Origin: Hymenobacter sp.
GTDB taxonomy: Bacteria; Bacteroidota; Bacteroidia; Cytophagales; Hymenobacteraceae
Assembly (NCBI GenBank): GCA_025362615.1
Contig: JANYFQ010000260.1
Location: 1-9,729 of the forward strand
Direction: 5' to 3'
DNA: 9,729 nucleotides
Shown here in pieces: positions 1-5,318 of the stretch (position 1 is its first letter; each line of letters begins with the position of its first letter). Both the position numbers and the translations under genes were made by a program. The notes beneath the pieces were generated by a model. That model worked only from the letters and a program-made list of their open reading frames with translations, did no database searches and had not been told where the DNA came from.

Positions 1-357
1 ACGGCTTTTAAGCAGCAGTTTCCGGCGCGGCGGCTGGTGGCTTGCCTGGAGCTGCACACCTTCAGCAGCCTCAACCCGGCGTTTTTGCCGCAGTACGCGC
101 ACTGCTTCGATGCGCCCGACGTAGCGGTTGTTTATTTCAACCCACAGGTGTTGGCCCACAAACACTTGCCGCCGCTGGCTGCCGAAGCCGTGGCCGCAGC
201 TTTTGCCCGCCCCGACCTGCGCGTGTTTACTGACAGTGCGGCCCTGGCGGACTTTTTACGCAGTCAGGAGTGGGCCGACGCGAACCTGCTGCTCATGTCG
301 TCAGGCACATTCGATGGGCTGGACCTCCCGGCGCTGGCGGCAGAAGTAGTGGGCTGA
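1..357 (+). CDS. mpl: Mpl-like Mur ligase, C-terminal fragment (5' end outside window)
   Basis: This is the last 118 codons of a cytoplasmic Mur-ligase-family protein; the frame is open from base 1 and ends with TGA. The segment ELHTFSSLN followed by a tract with VVYFNP, HKHLPPL and the near-terminal LLMSSGTFDGL matches what I know of the C-terminal (domain 3) part of Bacteroidota UDP-N-acetylmuramate:L-alanyl-gamma-D-glutamyl-meso-diaminopimelate ligase (Mpl). In that family this domain follows the ATP-binding domain and contacts the incoming peptide. Mpl joins recycled murein tripeptide to UDP-MurNAc in peptidoglycan recycling. The ATP-binding loop and central domain are off the left edge, so the assignment rests on the C-terminal domain alone; MurC is the main alternative. 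An 11-bp hairpin terminator begins 39 bases after the stop, so this is the last gene of its transcript. Confidence 0.85.
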   Translation, partial: TAFKQQFPARRLVACLELHTFSSLNPAFLPQYAHCFDAPDVAVVYFNPQVLAHKHLPPLAAEAVAAAFARPDLRVFTDSAALADFLRSQEWADANLLLMSSGTFDGLDLPALAAEVVG

Positions 358-396
358 CAAGCCCGCCTTGCGGTGAGCTGTACCACAATCCAATGG

Positions 397-422
397 AAAA
401 GCCCGCTACTCAGCGGGCTTTT
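397..422. terminator. Bidirectional intrinsic terminator between converging genes
   Basis: A perfect 11-bp stem, AAAAGCCCGCT (397-407) with AGCGGGCTTTT (412-422), closes a 4-base loop (ACTC). The GC-rich core is flanked by A4 on the left and T4 on the right, so either strand reads as a hairpin followed by a short U tract. It sits just after the Mur ligase stop on the plus strand and just after the small lipoprotein group on the minus strand, the position expected for a shared terminator of converging genes. Confidence 0.9.
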
Positions 423-525
423 CTATTGATTTACCAACCCGTTTCGGTCGTTGTCGGTCGGTGGTGAGCAGCACGGCCAGCGCCGTGAGGCTCAGGCGCA
501 ACAGCCATTTTTGGGCGGTGCTCAT
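406..525 (-). CDS. Possible 39-residue single-span membrane peptide, overlapping start
   Basis: A short frame starts at ATG 525-523, which overlaps the TGA of the upstream lipoprotein gene (524-522) as ATGA, a layout typical of translational coupling. The product has a short polar start (MSTAQKW), a hydrophobic stretch of about 15 residues (LLRLSLTALAVLLTT) that could form one membrane span, and a basic tail (DRQRPKRVGKS). By my count 21 of the first 23 codons end in G or C, as in the neighbours, but only about 5 of the last 16 do, so the tail does not look selected as coding sequence. The stop codon (408-406) lies inside the terminator stem. I recognise no family. It could be a real small protein, the remnant of a longer gene, or chance. 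Confidence 0.35.
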   Translation of the reverse strand: MSTAQKWLLRLSLTALAVLLTTDRQRPKRVGKSIEKPAE

Positions 526-1091
526 TGGTTGGTGAACAGCGAATTGCCAGACACCACGCTGAGGTCGCAGGTGCCGCCGTCGGAATTTTCGGAACACGTT
601 GTACCGTCGATGCGGCCGCTGCGGTCGAAGTTGAAGAAGCAGGCCGGGCACCCTACGCCCGAAATGACGTAGCGGGCGGCCGAGGCACTGAGGTAGTACG
701 TGCCGCCGTCGGGGCTGAGGTCGAGCGGCACGGCCATCGCCCGGAAGTTGCCATCTTTCAGGCCCAGGCCCACCAAAAAGCACACAGTTGCCTCGCCGGG
801 TTCGCCTGGGGCCTTGCGGACCATGATTTTATCTATCACGGTGCCATCGCCAAACTGCCGGATGAAGGCTGCCGCCAGCGTTGCCTGGGGCGTTTTGAAG
901 TTTACTTTATCACCTTCCATTTGCGCGATGGGCCGGCTCATGGAGTTGGCCTCGCCGCCCGTGGACGACGATTTGCTGGGCACGGCGGTTTCGCCGACCC
1001 CGTTGCGGGTCGATTCGCAGCTCGTGAGCAGCAGCACCGAGGCCAGCGCGGCCAACAGCCCCAAACCCAGCAAACGCGGCAAGAAATTCAT
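522..1091 (-). CDS. Small cysteine-containing lipoprotein, unknown function
   Basis: This is a 189-residue protein of a family I do not recognise. The chosen start (ATG 1091-1089) puts a signal sequence directly at the N-terminus (NFLPRLL followed by a hydrophobic run) ending in the lipobox LLTSC with Cys25, so the product should be an outer- or inner-membrane lipoprotein. An in-frame ATG 12 codons upstream (1127) would add a polar leader and is less likely. A Ser/Gly-rich linker (about 26-55) follows the lipid anchor. The rest looks like a compact beta-rich domain with C104 and a C-terminal cluster C148-P-A-C151, C166 and C175, which could form disulfides. It begins 42 bases after the stop of the M48 protease gene and has no promoter match in that gap, so the two are probably one operon. 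No function can be assigned from sequence. Confidence 0.8.
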   Translation of the reverse strand: MNFLPRLLGLGLLAALASVLLLTSCESTRNGVGETAVPSKSSSTGGEANSMSRPIAQMEGDKVNFKTPQATLAAAFIRQFGDGTVIDKIMVRKAPGEPGEATVCFLVGLGLKDGNFRAMAVPLDLSPDGGTYYLSASAARYVISGVGCPACFFNFDRSGRIDGTTCSENSDGGTCDLSVVSGNSLFTNQ

Positions 1092-1133
1092 GGCTTTTGA
1101 AATGAAGACGGAGTACAACGACGGCAACGAACG

Positions 1134-1928
1134 CTAACGGGGCCGGTAATATTTCCTGGCCTCGGGCAGTTCGCGCTCGATGCCGGCAATGCGGGTGCCG
1201 TTGGAGGGGTGGGTCGATAAAAACTCGGGCGGCGAGGCCCCGCCTTTGGCATCCATGCGCTGCCAGAAGCCGATGGCGGTTTCGGGATTGTAGCCCGCCA
1301 TTGCCATGAAAATCAAGCCCAAATGGTCGGCTTCCGACTCTTGGTTGCGCCCAAACTTAAGTACGCCCAGCGACGAACCCACCCCAAAGGCTTGCAACGC
1401 CATTTGTTGGGTGGCCGGGGCGTTGCTCGACAGCGCCACCGACAGCGCCGCGCCGCCCAGCTGCTGCACCAGCCCCTGGCTCATGCGCTCGGAGCCGTGT
1501 TTGGCTACGGCGTGGGCCACTTCGTGGCCCATGACCACGGCCAGGCCGTTTTCGTCCTGCGTGATGGGCAAAATGCCGGTGTAAACGGCTACTTTGCCAC
1601 CCGGCATACACCAGGCATTCTGCTGTTTATCGTCTTGAATGACGTTGAACTCCCATTGGTAGCCAGCGAGTTGGTCGGAGGCGTTTTGCTGGCGGAAATA
1701 CGTTTCGACGGCTTGCTGAATGCGCTGGCCCACGCGCTTCACCATCGCATTTTCCTGGGCATTGGTCGAGAGCTTGCTTTGCGCCAGCACTTGCTTGTAT
1801 TGCGTGGCCGCCAGCGAATTCATTTCGCCATCGCCCACCAAACTGAGTTGGCGGCGGCCGGTGATGGGTACGGTGGTACAGGCAGCGAGCAGCACCAGGC
1901 TGCTCATGGTCAAAAACTTGCGAAGCAT
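1134..1928 (-). CDS. M48-family metalloprotease lipoprotein
   Basis: This is a 264-residue periplasmic or membrane-anchored zinc metalloprotease of the M48 (Ste24/HtpX-like, LoiP/YcaL-type) group. In E. coli such soluble M48 lipoproteins take part in envelope protein quality control. The start ATG 1928-1926 gives an immediate signal sequence with lipobox LLAAC (Cys17); an in-frame ATG at 1964 would only add 12 residues before it. The zinc motif HEVAH is at about residues 135-139 inside VVMGHEVAHAVAKHG, and the third ligand lies in ESEAD (about 197-201) followed by GLIFMAMAGY. The family signature FLSTHPSNGTRI (about 236-247) is present near the C-terminus. PITGRRQLSLV after the lipid anchor is also typical. 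All catalytic residues are present and the length is normal. A TAnnTTTG promoter match lies 66 bases upstream. The unknown lipoprotein downstream probably shares its transcript. Confidence 0.93.
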   Translation of the reverse strand: MLRKFLTMSSLVLLAACTTVPITGRRQLSLVGDGEMNSLAATQYKQVLAQSKLSTNAQENAMVKRVGQRIQQAVETYFRQQNASDQLAGYQWEFNVIQDDKQQNAWCMPGGKVAVYTGILPITQDENGLAVVMGHEVAHAVAKHGSERMSQGLVQQLGGAALSVALSSNAPATQQMALQAFGVGSSLGVLKFGRNQESEADHLGLIFMAMAGYNPETAIGFWQRMDAKGGASPPEFLSTHPSNGTRIAGIERELPEARKYYRPR

Positions 1929-1993
1929 GAGAAAGAGGTTGGTTATTAACGCAAAGGAGCGCACGGCGCGGAGTACGAAAAGGTGGCTTCGGC

Positions 1994-2001
1994 CAAAGCT
2001 A
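1994..2001 (-). promoter_or_regulatory. Candidate -7 promoter element for the M48 lipoprotein operon
   Basis: Read on the minus strand this is TAGCTTTG, an exact match to the Bacteroidota -7 consensus TAnnTTTG, about 66 bases before the protease ATG. The -33 region has only a T-rich stretch (GTTTTC, 2022-2017) rather than a clear TTG, and the spacing is short, so support is moderate. Confidence 0.5.
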
Positions 2002-2117
2002 AGCGGTGCTGCGCTGAAAACACGGCTGCCCCAACGGCAACCATCGGGCCAGCCCAGCGGGCCGGAGGAGCCGCGCCGCTATACGGCAGCGGCCCGTAAA
2101 AGTATCGTTTCGCGGCA

Positions 2118-2153
2118 TTTGAACGCTCCGAAGCGGTTGCCGCCGTAATTTTG
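2118..2153 (+). promoter_or_regulatory. Candidate promoter for the FAA-hydrolase gene
   Basis: TAATTTTG (2146-2153) matches the Bacteroidota -7 consensus TAnnTTTG and lies 28 bases before the ATG at 2182. A TTTG (2118-2121) upstream could be the -33 element, although the spacing of 24 bases is a little long. Transcription would start about 2158-2160, leaving a short leader without an obvious Shine-Dalgarno sequence, as is usual in this phylum. The rest of the divergent region (1929-2181) holds only a small GC-rich inverted repeat (GCCGCT 2075-2080 with AGCGGC 2088-2093). Confidence 0.55.
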
Positions 2154-2181
2154 GCGGCCCAACTCACTGCCTTCCGCCTTC

Positions 2182-2796
2182 ATGAAAATCATCTGCATCG
2201 GCCGTAACTACGCCGACCACATCGCCGAATTGCATAACGCCACGCCGGCCGCGCCCGTCATTTTCATGAAACCCGAAACGGCGCTGCTGCAACGCAACCA
2301 GCCATTTTTTATTCCGGCTTTCTCGCAGGATATTCACCACGAAATCGAGCTGGTTTTGCGGGTCAGCAAAAACGGTCGGCACATCGACGAGCAATTCGCG
2401 CACACGTATTTCGATGCCATTGGGCTGGGCATTGATTTCACGGCCCGCGACTTGCAATCGGAATTAAAAAAACAGGGTTTGCCCTGGGAATTAGCGAAGG
2501 CTTTCGACGGCTCGGCCCCGGTGTCGGAGCAGTTTATTCCGGCCACCGAATTTGCTGATTTAGCGAATATAAATTTCCGCCTTGAAGCCAACGGCAGCCG
2601 GCGGCAAAGCAGCAATTCGAGCCTGATGCTGCACCCGTTCGCCAAAATAATTGCGTTCGTTTCCCAATACATCACCCTCAAGCAAGGCGACTTGATATTT
2701 ACCGGTACGCCGGCCGGCGTGGCTGCCGTGCAAGCTGGCGATGAGTTGGTTGGCTTTATCGAAGACCAGGAAATGCTGCGCCTGCGGGTACGGTAG
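2182..2796 (+). CDS. Fumarylacetoacetate hydrolase family protein
   Basis: This is a 204-residue cytoplasmic enzyme of the FAH superfamily, whose members cleave or decarboxylate acylpyruvates and related beta-diketo acids with a divalent metal. It opens with MKIICIGRNYADHIAEL, the standard start of the short FAH proteins. The metal ligands are visible as E54 and E56 in HHEIELVLRV and D85 in GLGIDFTARD. The conserved lysine is K106 in ELAKAFDGSAP, and the signature GDLIFTGTPAGV lies at about 169-180. Length and residues are complete, so it should be active. The real substrate cannot be told from sequence: acylpyruvate hydrolase, oxaloacetate decarboxylase and fumarylpyruvate hydrolase are all possible. 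The M23 peptidase gene starts 60 bases downstream with no promoter consensus in the gap, so read-through is likely, though no functional link is evident. Confidence 0.93.
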   Translation: MKIICIGRNYADHIAELHNATPAAPVIFMKPETALLQRNQPFFIPAFSQDIHHEIELVLRVSKNGRHIDEQFAHTYFDAIGLGIDFTARDLQSELKKQGLPWELAKAFDGSAPVSEQFIPATEFADLANINFRLEANGSRRQSSNSSLMLHPFAKIIAFVSQYITLKQGDLIFTGTPAGVAAVQAGDELVGFIEDQEMLRLRVR

Positions 2797-2856
2797 CGGG
2801 GGTTTGGTCGGTGGTGTTGAATTGAAAATATATCCTGTCCTTTTACCGGCTATTAA

Positions 2857-4884
2857 ATGCAATCTTTTTTTTGGAAAAATAAATGGACGCTCGCGTTGAG
2901 CGTGTTTTTTTTGTTATCGATTTCGTTGCTGCGGCCCGTGTTTGCCGACGGACAGGAAGCCGATACTTCGGAGGAAAAAAAGTCCGCCACATCGCCGCTG
3001 CTGGCGGCCCGGCCCGTGGTGCCAAACGGTTATTTCTTGTTCCCGATTGCGCCCGGCAAACCCAATTTTTTGTCGGGCAGCATGGGTGAATTACGGCCCA
3101 ATCATTTCCACGGCGGGCTGGACATTAAAACCGGGGGCGGCGTCAATCAGCCCGTGTACGCCAGCGCCGACGGCTACATTTCGCGGCTCAAGCAGTCGTC
3201 GTTCGGCTACGGCAACGTGCTTTACATCACCCACCCCAACGGCCTGACGACGGTGTACGGCCACCTCAACGATTTCCGGGGGCCGGTGGCGGCCGAGCTG
3301 CGGCGGCAACAGTACGAAAAGCAGAGCTACGAGCTGGAAGCGTTTTTCACCAAAAACCAGTTTCCGGTGCAGCGCGGCGAGGTAGTGGCGCTCTCGGGCA
3401 ACACCGGCGGCTCGGCCGGCCCGCACCTGCACTGGGAAGTGCGCGATGCCCAGGACCGGCAGTACAACCCGCTGCAATGGGGCGGCTTTGCCGAAATTCA
3501 GGACCACGTAGCGCCCACCGTGCAGGCGCTGGCCGTGGAGCCGCTGGGCATTGAAGCACGGGTGAAAAACGTGTTTGCCAAGCAGTTGCTGGTGCCCGCG
3601 TTGCAACCCGGCCCCGGCGTGGCCCTGAACTGGCCCGACACCATCAACTGCTTCGGCACCGTGGGGCTGCTGCTGCAAGGCTTCGATAGGTTCGACGGCG
3701 TGTGGAACAAAAACGGCATTCAGCGGGTGACGATGCGCGTGAACGGGCAGCCGTTTTACCAGCACGTCATCGATGCCGTGGCGTTTCCGGCCGGCTCGCG
3801 GCAGGTCAGCAATTTTCTCGATTATCAGTACCTGCACACCCTGGGCCGCCCGTTGCAAAAGCTGTGGGTGGACGAAGGCAACGACCTGAGCATCTACACG
3901 CCCGGCGGCACCGGGCGCGGCCGTTTGACGGTAGAACCCGGCAAAACCTACGCCGTCGAGCTGACCCTGGCCGACTCTTACAACAACCAAACCACCGCCC
4001 GCCTCGTGCTGCGCGGCGAGCGGCCGGCCTACTTCAAAACCCGCGCAAAAGCCGCCGGGCGGCCGGCCCTGCGCTACGAAATCACCCGCAACCTGCTCAA
4101 AGCCACCGCCACCGACCCCGATACGGCCGCCGTGGGGGCCAACCTGCTGCTTTGGCGCGACGGCAAGCGCCTGGAACTGCGCCCGAGCTACACCGAAAAG
4201 TCCGAAAACGTCTATCTCTACGACCTGCGGGCCGGCCTGCCCGATTCGTTGCGCTTCGGGGCCATCACCAAAAAGTTCGACCGGCAGGTGCTCATCGCCG
4301 CCGGGCAGGAGCGGGCCTACGCCACCCGCAACCTGCGCCTGGGCTTCGGCCCCCAAACGCTGTTCGACAACCTGTACCTGGCCAGCAGCTACCGCCCCGA
4401 GGCCGGCGGCGCGGGCTTCTGGACGGTGGGCAACGCCCTCACGCCGCTCTACAAGTCGTTGCAAATCATGCTGCAACCGCCCGCCCCGCCCGCCGACCCG
4501 CGCCGCACCGCCATTTACACGGCCACGCTGCGCGGCGGCAAGGCGTACCTGGGCGGCACCTGGGCCGCCGACGGGCGCAGCATCACGGCCACCGTCAAGC
4601 AGTTCGGCTCCTACCGCATCCTCACCGATACCGTGGCCCCCACCGGGCAGCTCGTGGGCCGGCCGGGCGGGCAGCTACTATTCCGGGTCGGCGATGCGAT
4701 GTCGGGCCTGGCCCGCTACCGACTACTGGTGGGCGGGCGCTTCCGGCTGCTGCGCTTCGAGCACAAAAAAGCCACCCTTTTCACCGTGCCCGGCGACACC
4801 CTGGGGCCGCGCCTGCGCGGCCCCGCCGAGCTGCGGTTGGTCGATGAGGCCGGAAATGAGCGGGTTATCCCGCTGGTGTTGTAA
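2857..4884 (+). CDS. Exported M23-family peptidase with long beta-rich C-terminal region
   Basis: This is a 675-residue exported protein with an N-terminal M23 (LytM/lysostaphin-type) zinc peptidase domain, a class that cuts peptidoglycan cross-bridges or acts as an activator of other cell-wall hydrolases. A signal peptide covers about residues 1-30 (KNKW, a hydrophobic stretch, then VFA). The M23 domain runs from about 57 to 210: HFHGGLDIK gives H85 and D89, YGHL gives H136, and GPHLHWEVR gives H190 and H192, so the Zn ligands and catalytic histidines are all present. An insertion rich in Glu, Gln, Lys and Arg (about 145-165) between YGHL and the final motif suggests a helical excursion. The remaining 460 residues have no catalytic motif I recognise and read as beta-sandwich-like segments (APTVQALAVEP at about 220, TVAPTGQLVG at about 592), possibly for envelope binding. 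There is no C-terminal sorting domain. The 3' region (4885-5318) is rich in inverted repeats. Confidence 0.92.
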   Translation: MQSFFWKNKWTLALSVFFLLSISLLRPVFADGQEADTSEEKKSATSPLLAARPVVPNGYFLFPIAPGKPNFLSGSMGELRPNHFHGGLDIKTGGGVNQPVYASADGYISRLKQSSFGYGNVLYITHPNGLTTVYGHLNDFRGPVAAELRRQQYEKQSYELEAFFTKNQFPVQRGEVVALSGNTGGSAGPHLHWEVRDAQDRQYNPLQWGGFAEIQDHVAPTVQALAVEPLGIEARVKNVFAKQLLVPALQPGPGVALNWPDTINCFGTVGLLLQGFDRFDGVWNKNGIQRVTMRVNGQPFYQHVIDAVAFPAGSRQVSNFLDYQYLHTLGRPLQKLWVDEGNDLSIYTPGGTGRGRLTVEPGKTYAVELTLADSYNNQTTARLVLRGERPAYFKTRAKAAGRPALRYEITRNLLKATATDPDTAAVGANLLLWRDGKRLELRPSYTEKSENVYLYDLRAGLPDSLRFGAITKKFDRQVLIAAGQERAYATRNLRLGFGPQTLFDNLYLASSYRPEAGGAGFWTVGNALTPLYKSLQIMLQPPAPPADPRRTAIYTATLRGGKAYLGGTWAADGRSITATVKQFGSYRILTDTVAPTGQLVGRPGGQLLFRVGDAMSGLARYRLLVGGRFRLLRFEHKKATLFTVPGDTLGPRLRGPAELRLVDEAGNERVIPLVL

Positions 4885-4942
4885 GGGGAGGGATGGCTTT
4901 GCGCGGAGGAATACGGGCCGCACAAAATCAGTGACCAGAAAC

Positions 4943-4973
4943 GGAACCGGCCGGCCAGTCAGGCACCGGTTCC
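4943..4973. repeat. 8-bp inverted repeat in the 3' region of the M23 gene
   Basis: GGAACCGG (4943-4950) is matched perfectly by CCGGTTCC (4966-4973) across a 15-base loop, which can itself form a small GCC/GGC stem. It lies 59 bases after the M23 stop. There is no T tract after it, so its role as a terminator or mRNA 3'-end stabiliser is only a possibility. Confidence 0.5.
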
Positions 4974-5011
4974 CAACCGCGCGCGCCTGCAAAACGTCAA
5001 ATTTGAAAAGC

Positions 5012-5033
5012 CGACCTCGGATGTCCGAAGTCG
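5012..5033. terminator. Hairpin, weak terminator candidate
   Basis: CGAC-C-TCGGA (5012-5021) pairs with TCCGA-A-GTCG (5024-5033), giving up to 9 pairs interrupted by one C/A mismatch, with a very tight turn. On the plus strand it is followed by TTGTGTT, a weak U-rich stretch, which would fit termination of the M23 transcript about 130 bases after its stop. The absence of a true T tract keeps this tentative. Confidence 0.35.
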
Positions 5034-5065
5034 TTGTGTTCAAACTGAAACCGGTCTTCAGCCAT

Positions 5066-5199
5066 CTACGGTGCCCTGAATGAACCCGGAAAGGGCACCG
5101 TGGATGCCCACGGTGCCCTGAACGAACCCGGAAAAGGCACCGTGGGCGTCCACGGTGCCTTAAATGAACCCGGAAAGGGTACCGTAGATGCCCACGGGC
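5066..5199. repeat. Array with exact 42-base period: hairpins alternating with a conserved linker
   Basis: A 14-base linker GAAYGAACCCGGAA recurs at 5078-5091, 5120-5133 and 5162-5175 (the last as AAATGAACCCGGAA), exactly 42 bases apart. Between linkers lie two perfect 12-bp hairpins with 4-base loops: AGGGCACCGTGG/CCACGGTGCCCT (5092-5103/5108-5119) and AAGGCACCGTGG/CCACGGTGCCTT (5134-5145/5150-5161). They differ at one paired position, G-C in the first and A-T in the second, so both sides changed together. A third, decayed hairpin starts at 5176 and has lost several pairs, and to the left only the right arm remains (5066-5077). Neighbouring arms can also pair the other way, across the linker (for example 5106-5117 with 5136-5147). 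It lies between converging genes. On the minus strand the second hairpin is followed by TTTT, so it could help end the M1 transcript. Confidence 0.8.
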
Positions 5200-5287
5200 C
5201 GGTTTTCGGTTTGGGCACAGCGGCTGTGGCGGGCCGAAATCCCGAGGGTGCAAAACGCCGGCGGGCGAAGCGTTTGGCAGGGCCGGC

Positions 5288-5309
5288 GGGCTGCGGGTGG
5301 GGGCAGCCC
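5288..5309. repeat. 7-bp inverted repeat just after the M1 stop
   Basis: GGGCTGC (5288-5294) pairs with GCAGCCC (5303-5309) over an 8-base G-rich loop. It begins 9 bases past the M1 stop codon on the minus strand. It has no T tract, so it may protect the mRNA 3' end or form part of a weak terminator. Confidence 0.4.
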
Positions 5310-5318
5310 CCAGGCCCC

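Larger units (their letters stand above)
4885..5318. other. Repeat-rich intergenic region between converging genes
   Basis: This 434-base gap lies between the 3' ends of the M23 gene (+) and the M1 gene (-). I find no credible coding sequence in it. It contains several separate inverted repeats (4943-4973, 5012-5033, 5288-5309) and a 42-base-period array centred on 5066-5199, each listed on its own. Smaller possible hairpins occur at 5216-5228 (CACAG/CTGTG) and 5253-5275 (AAACGC/GCGTTT). None has a long T tract, so transcription may end by unusual or factor-dependent means. Confidence 0.7.

Noticed and set aside
3091..4476. Minus-strand open frame of 461 codons opposite the M23 gene
   Set aside because: It is a shadow of the M23 coding sequence in GC-rich DNA. 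It has no recognisable domain and its composition is biased to Gly, Val, His and Gln.
5066..5199. CRISPR array
   Set aside because: The regular spacing suggested it, but the segments between the palindromes are conserved and not unique, there are only about three units, and no cas genes are present.
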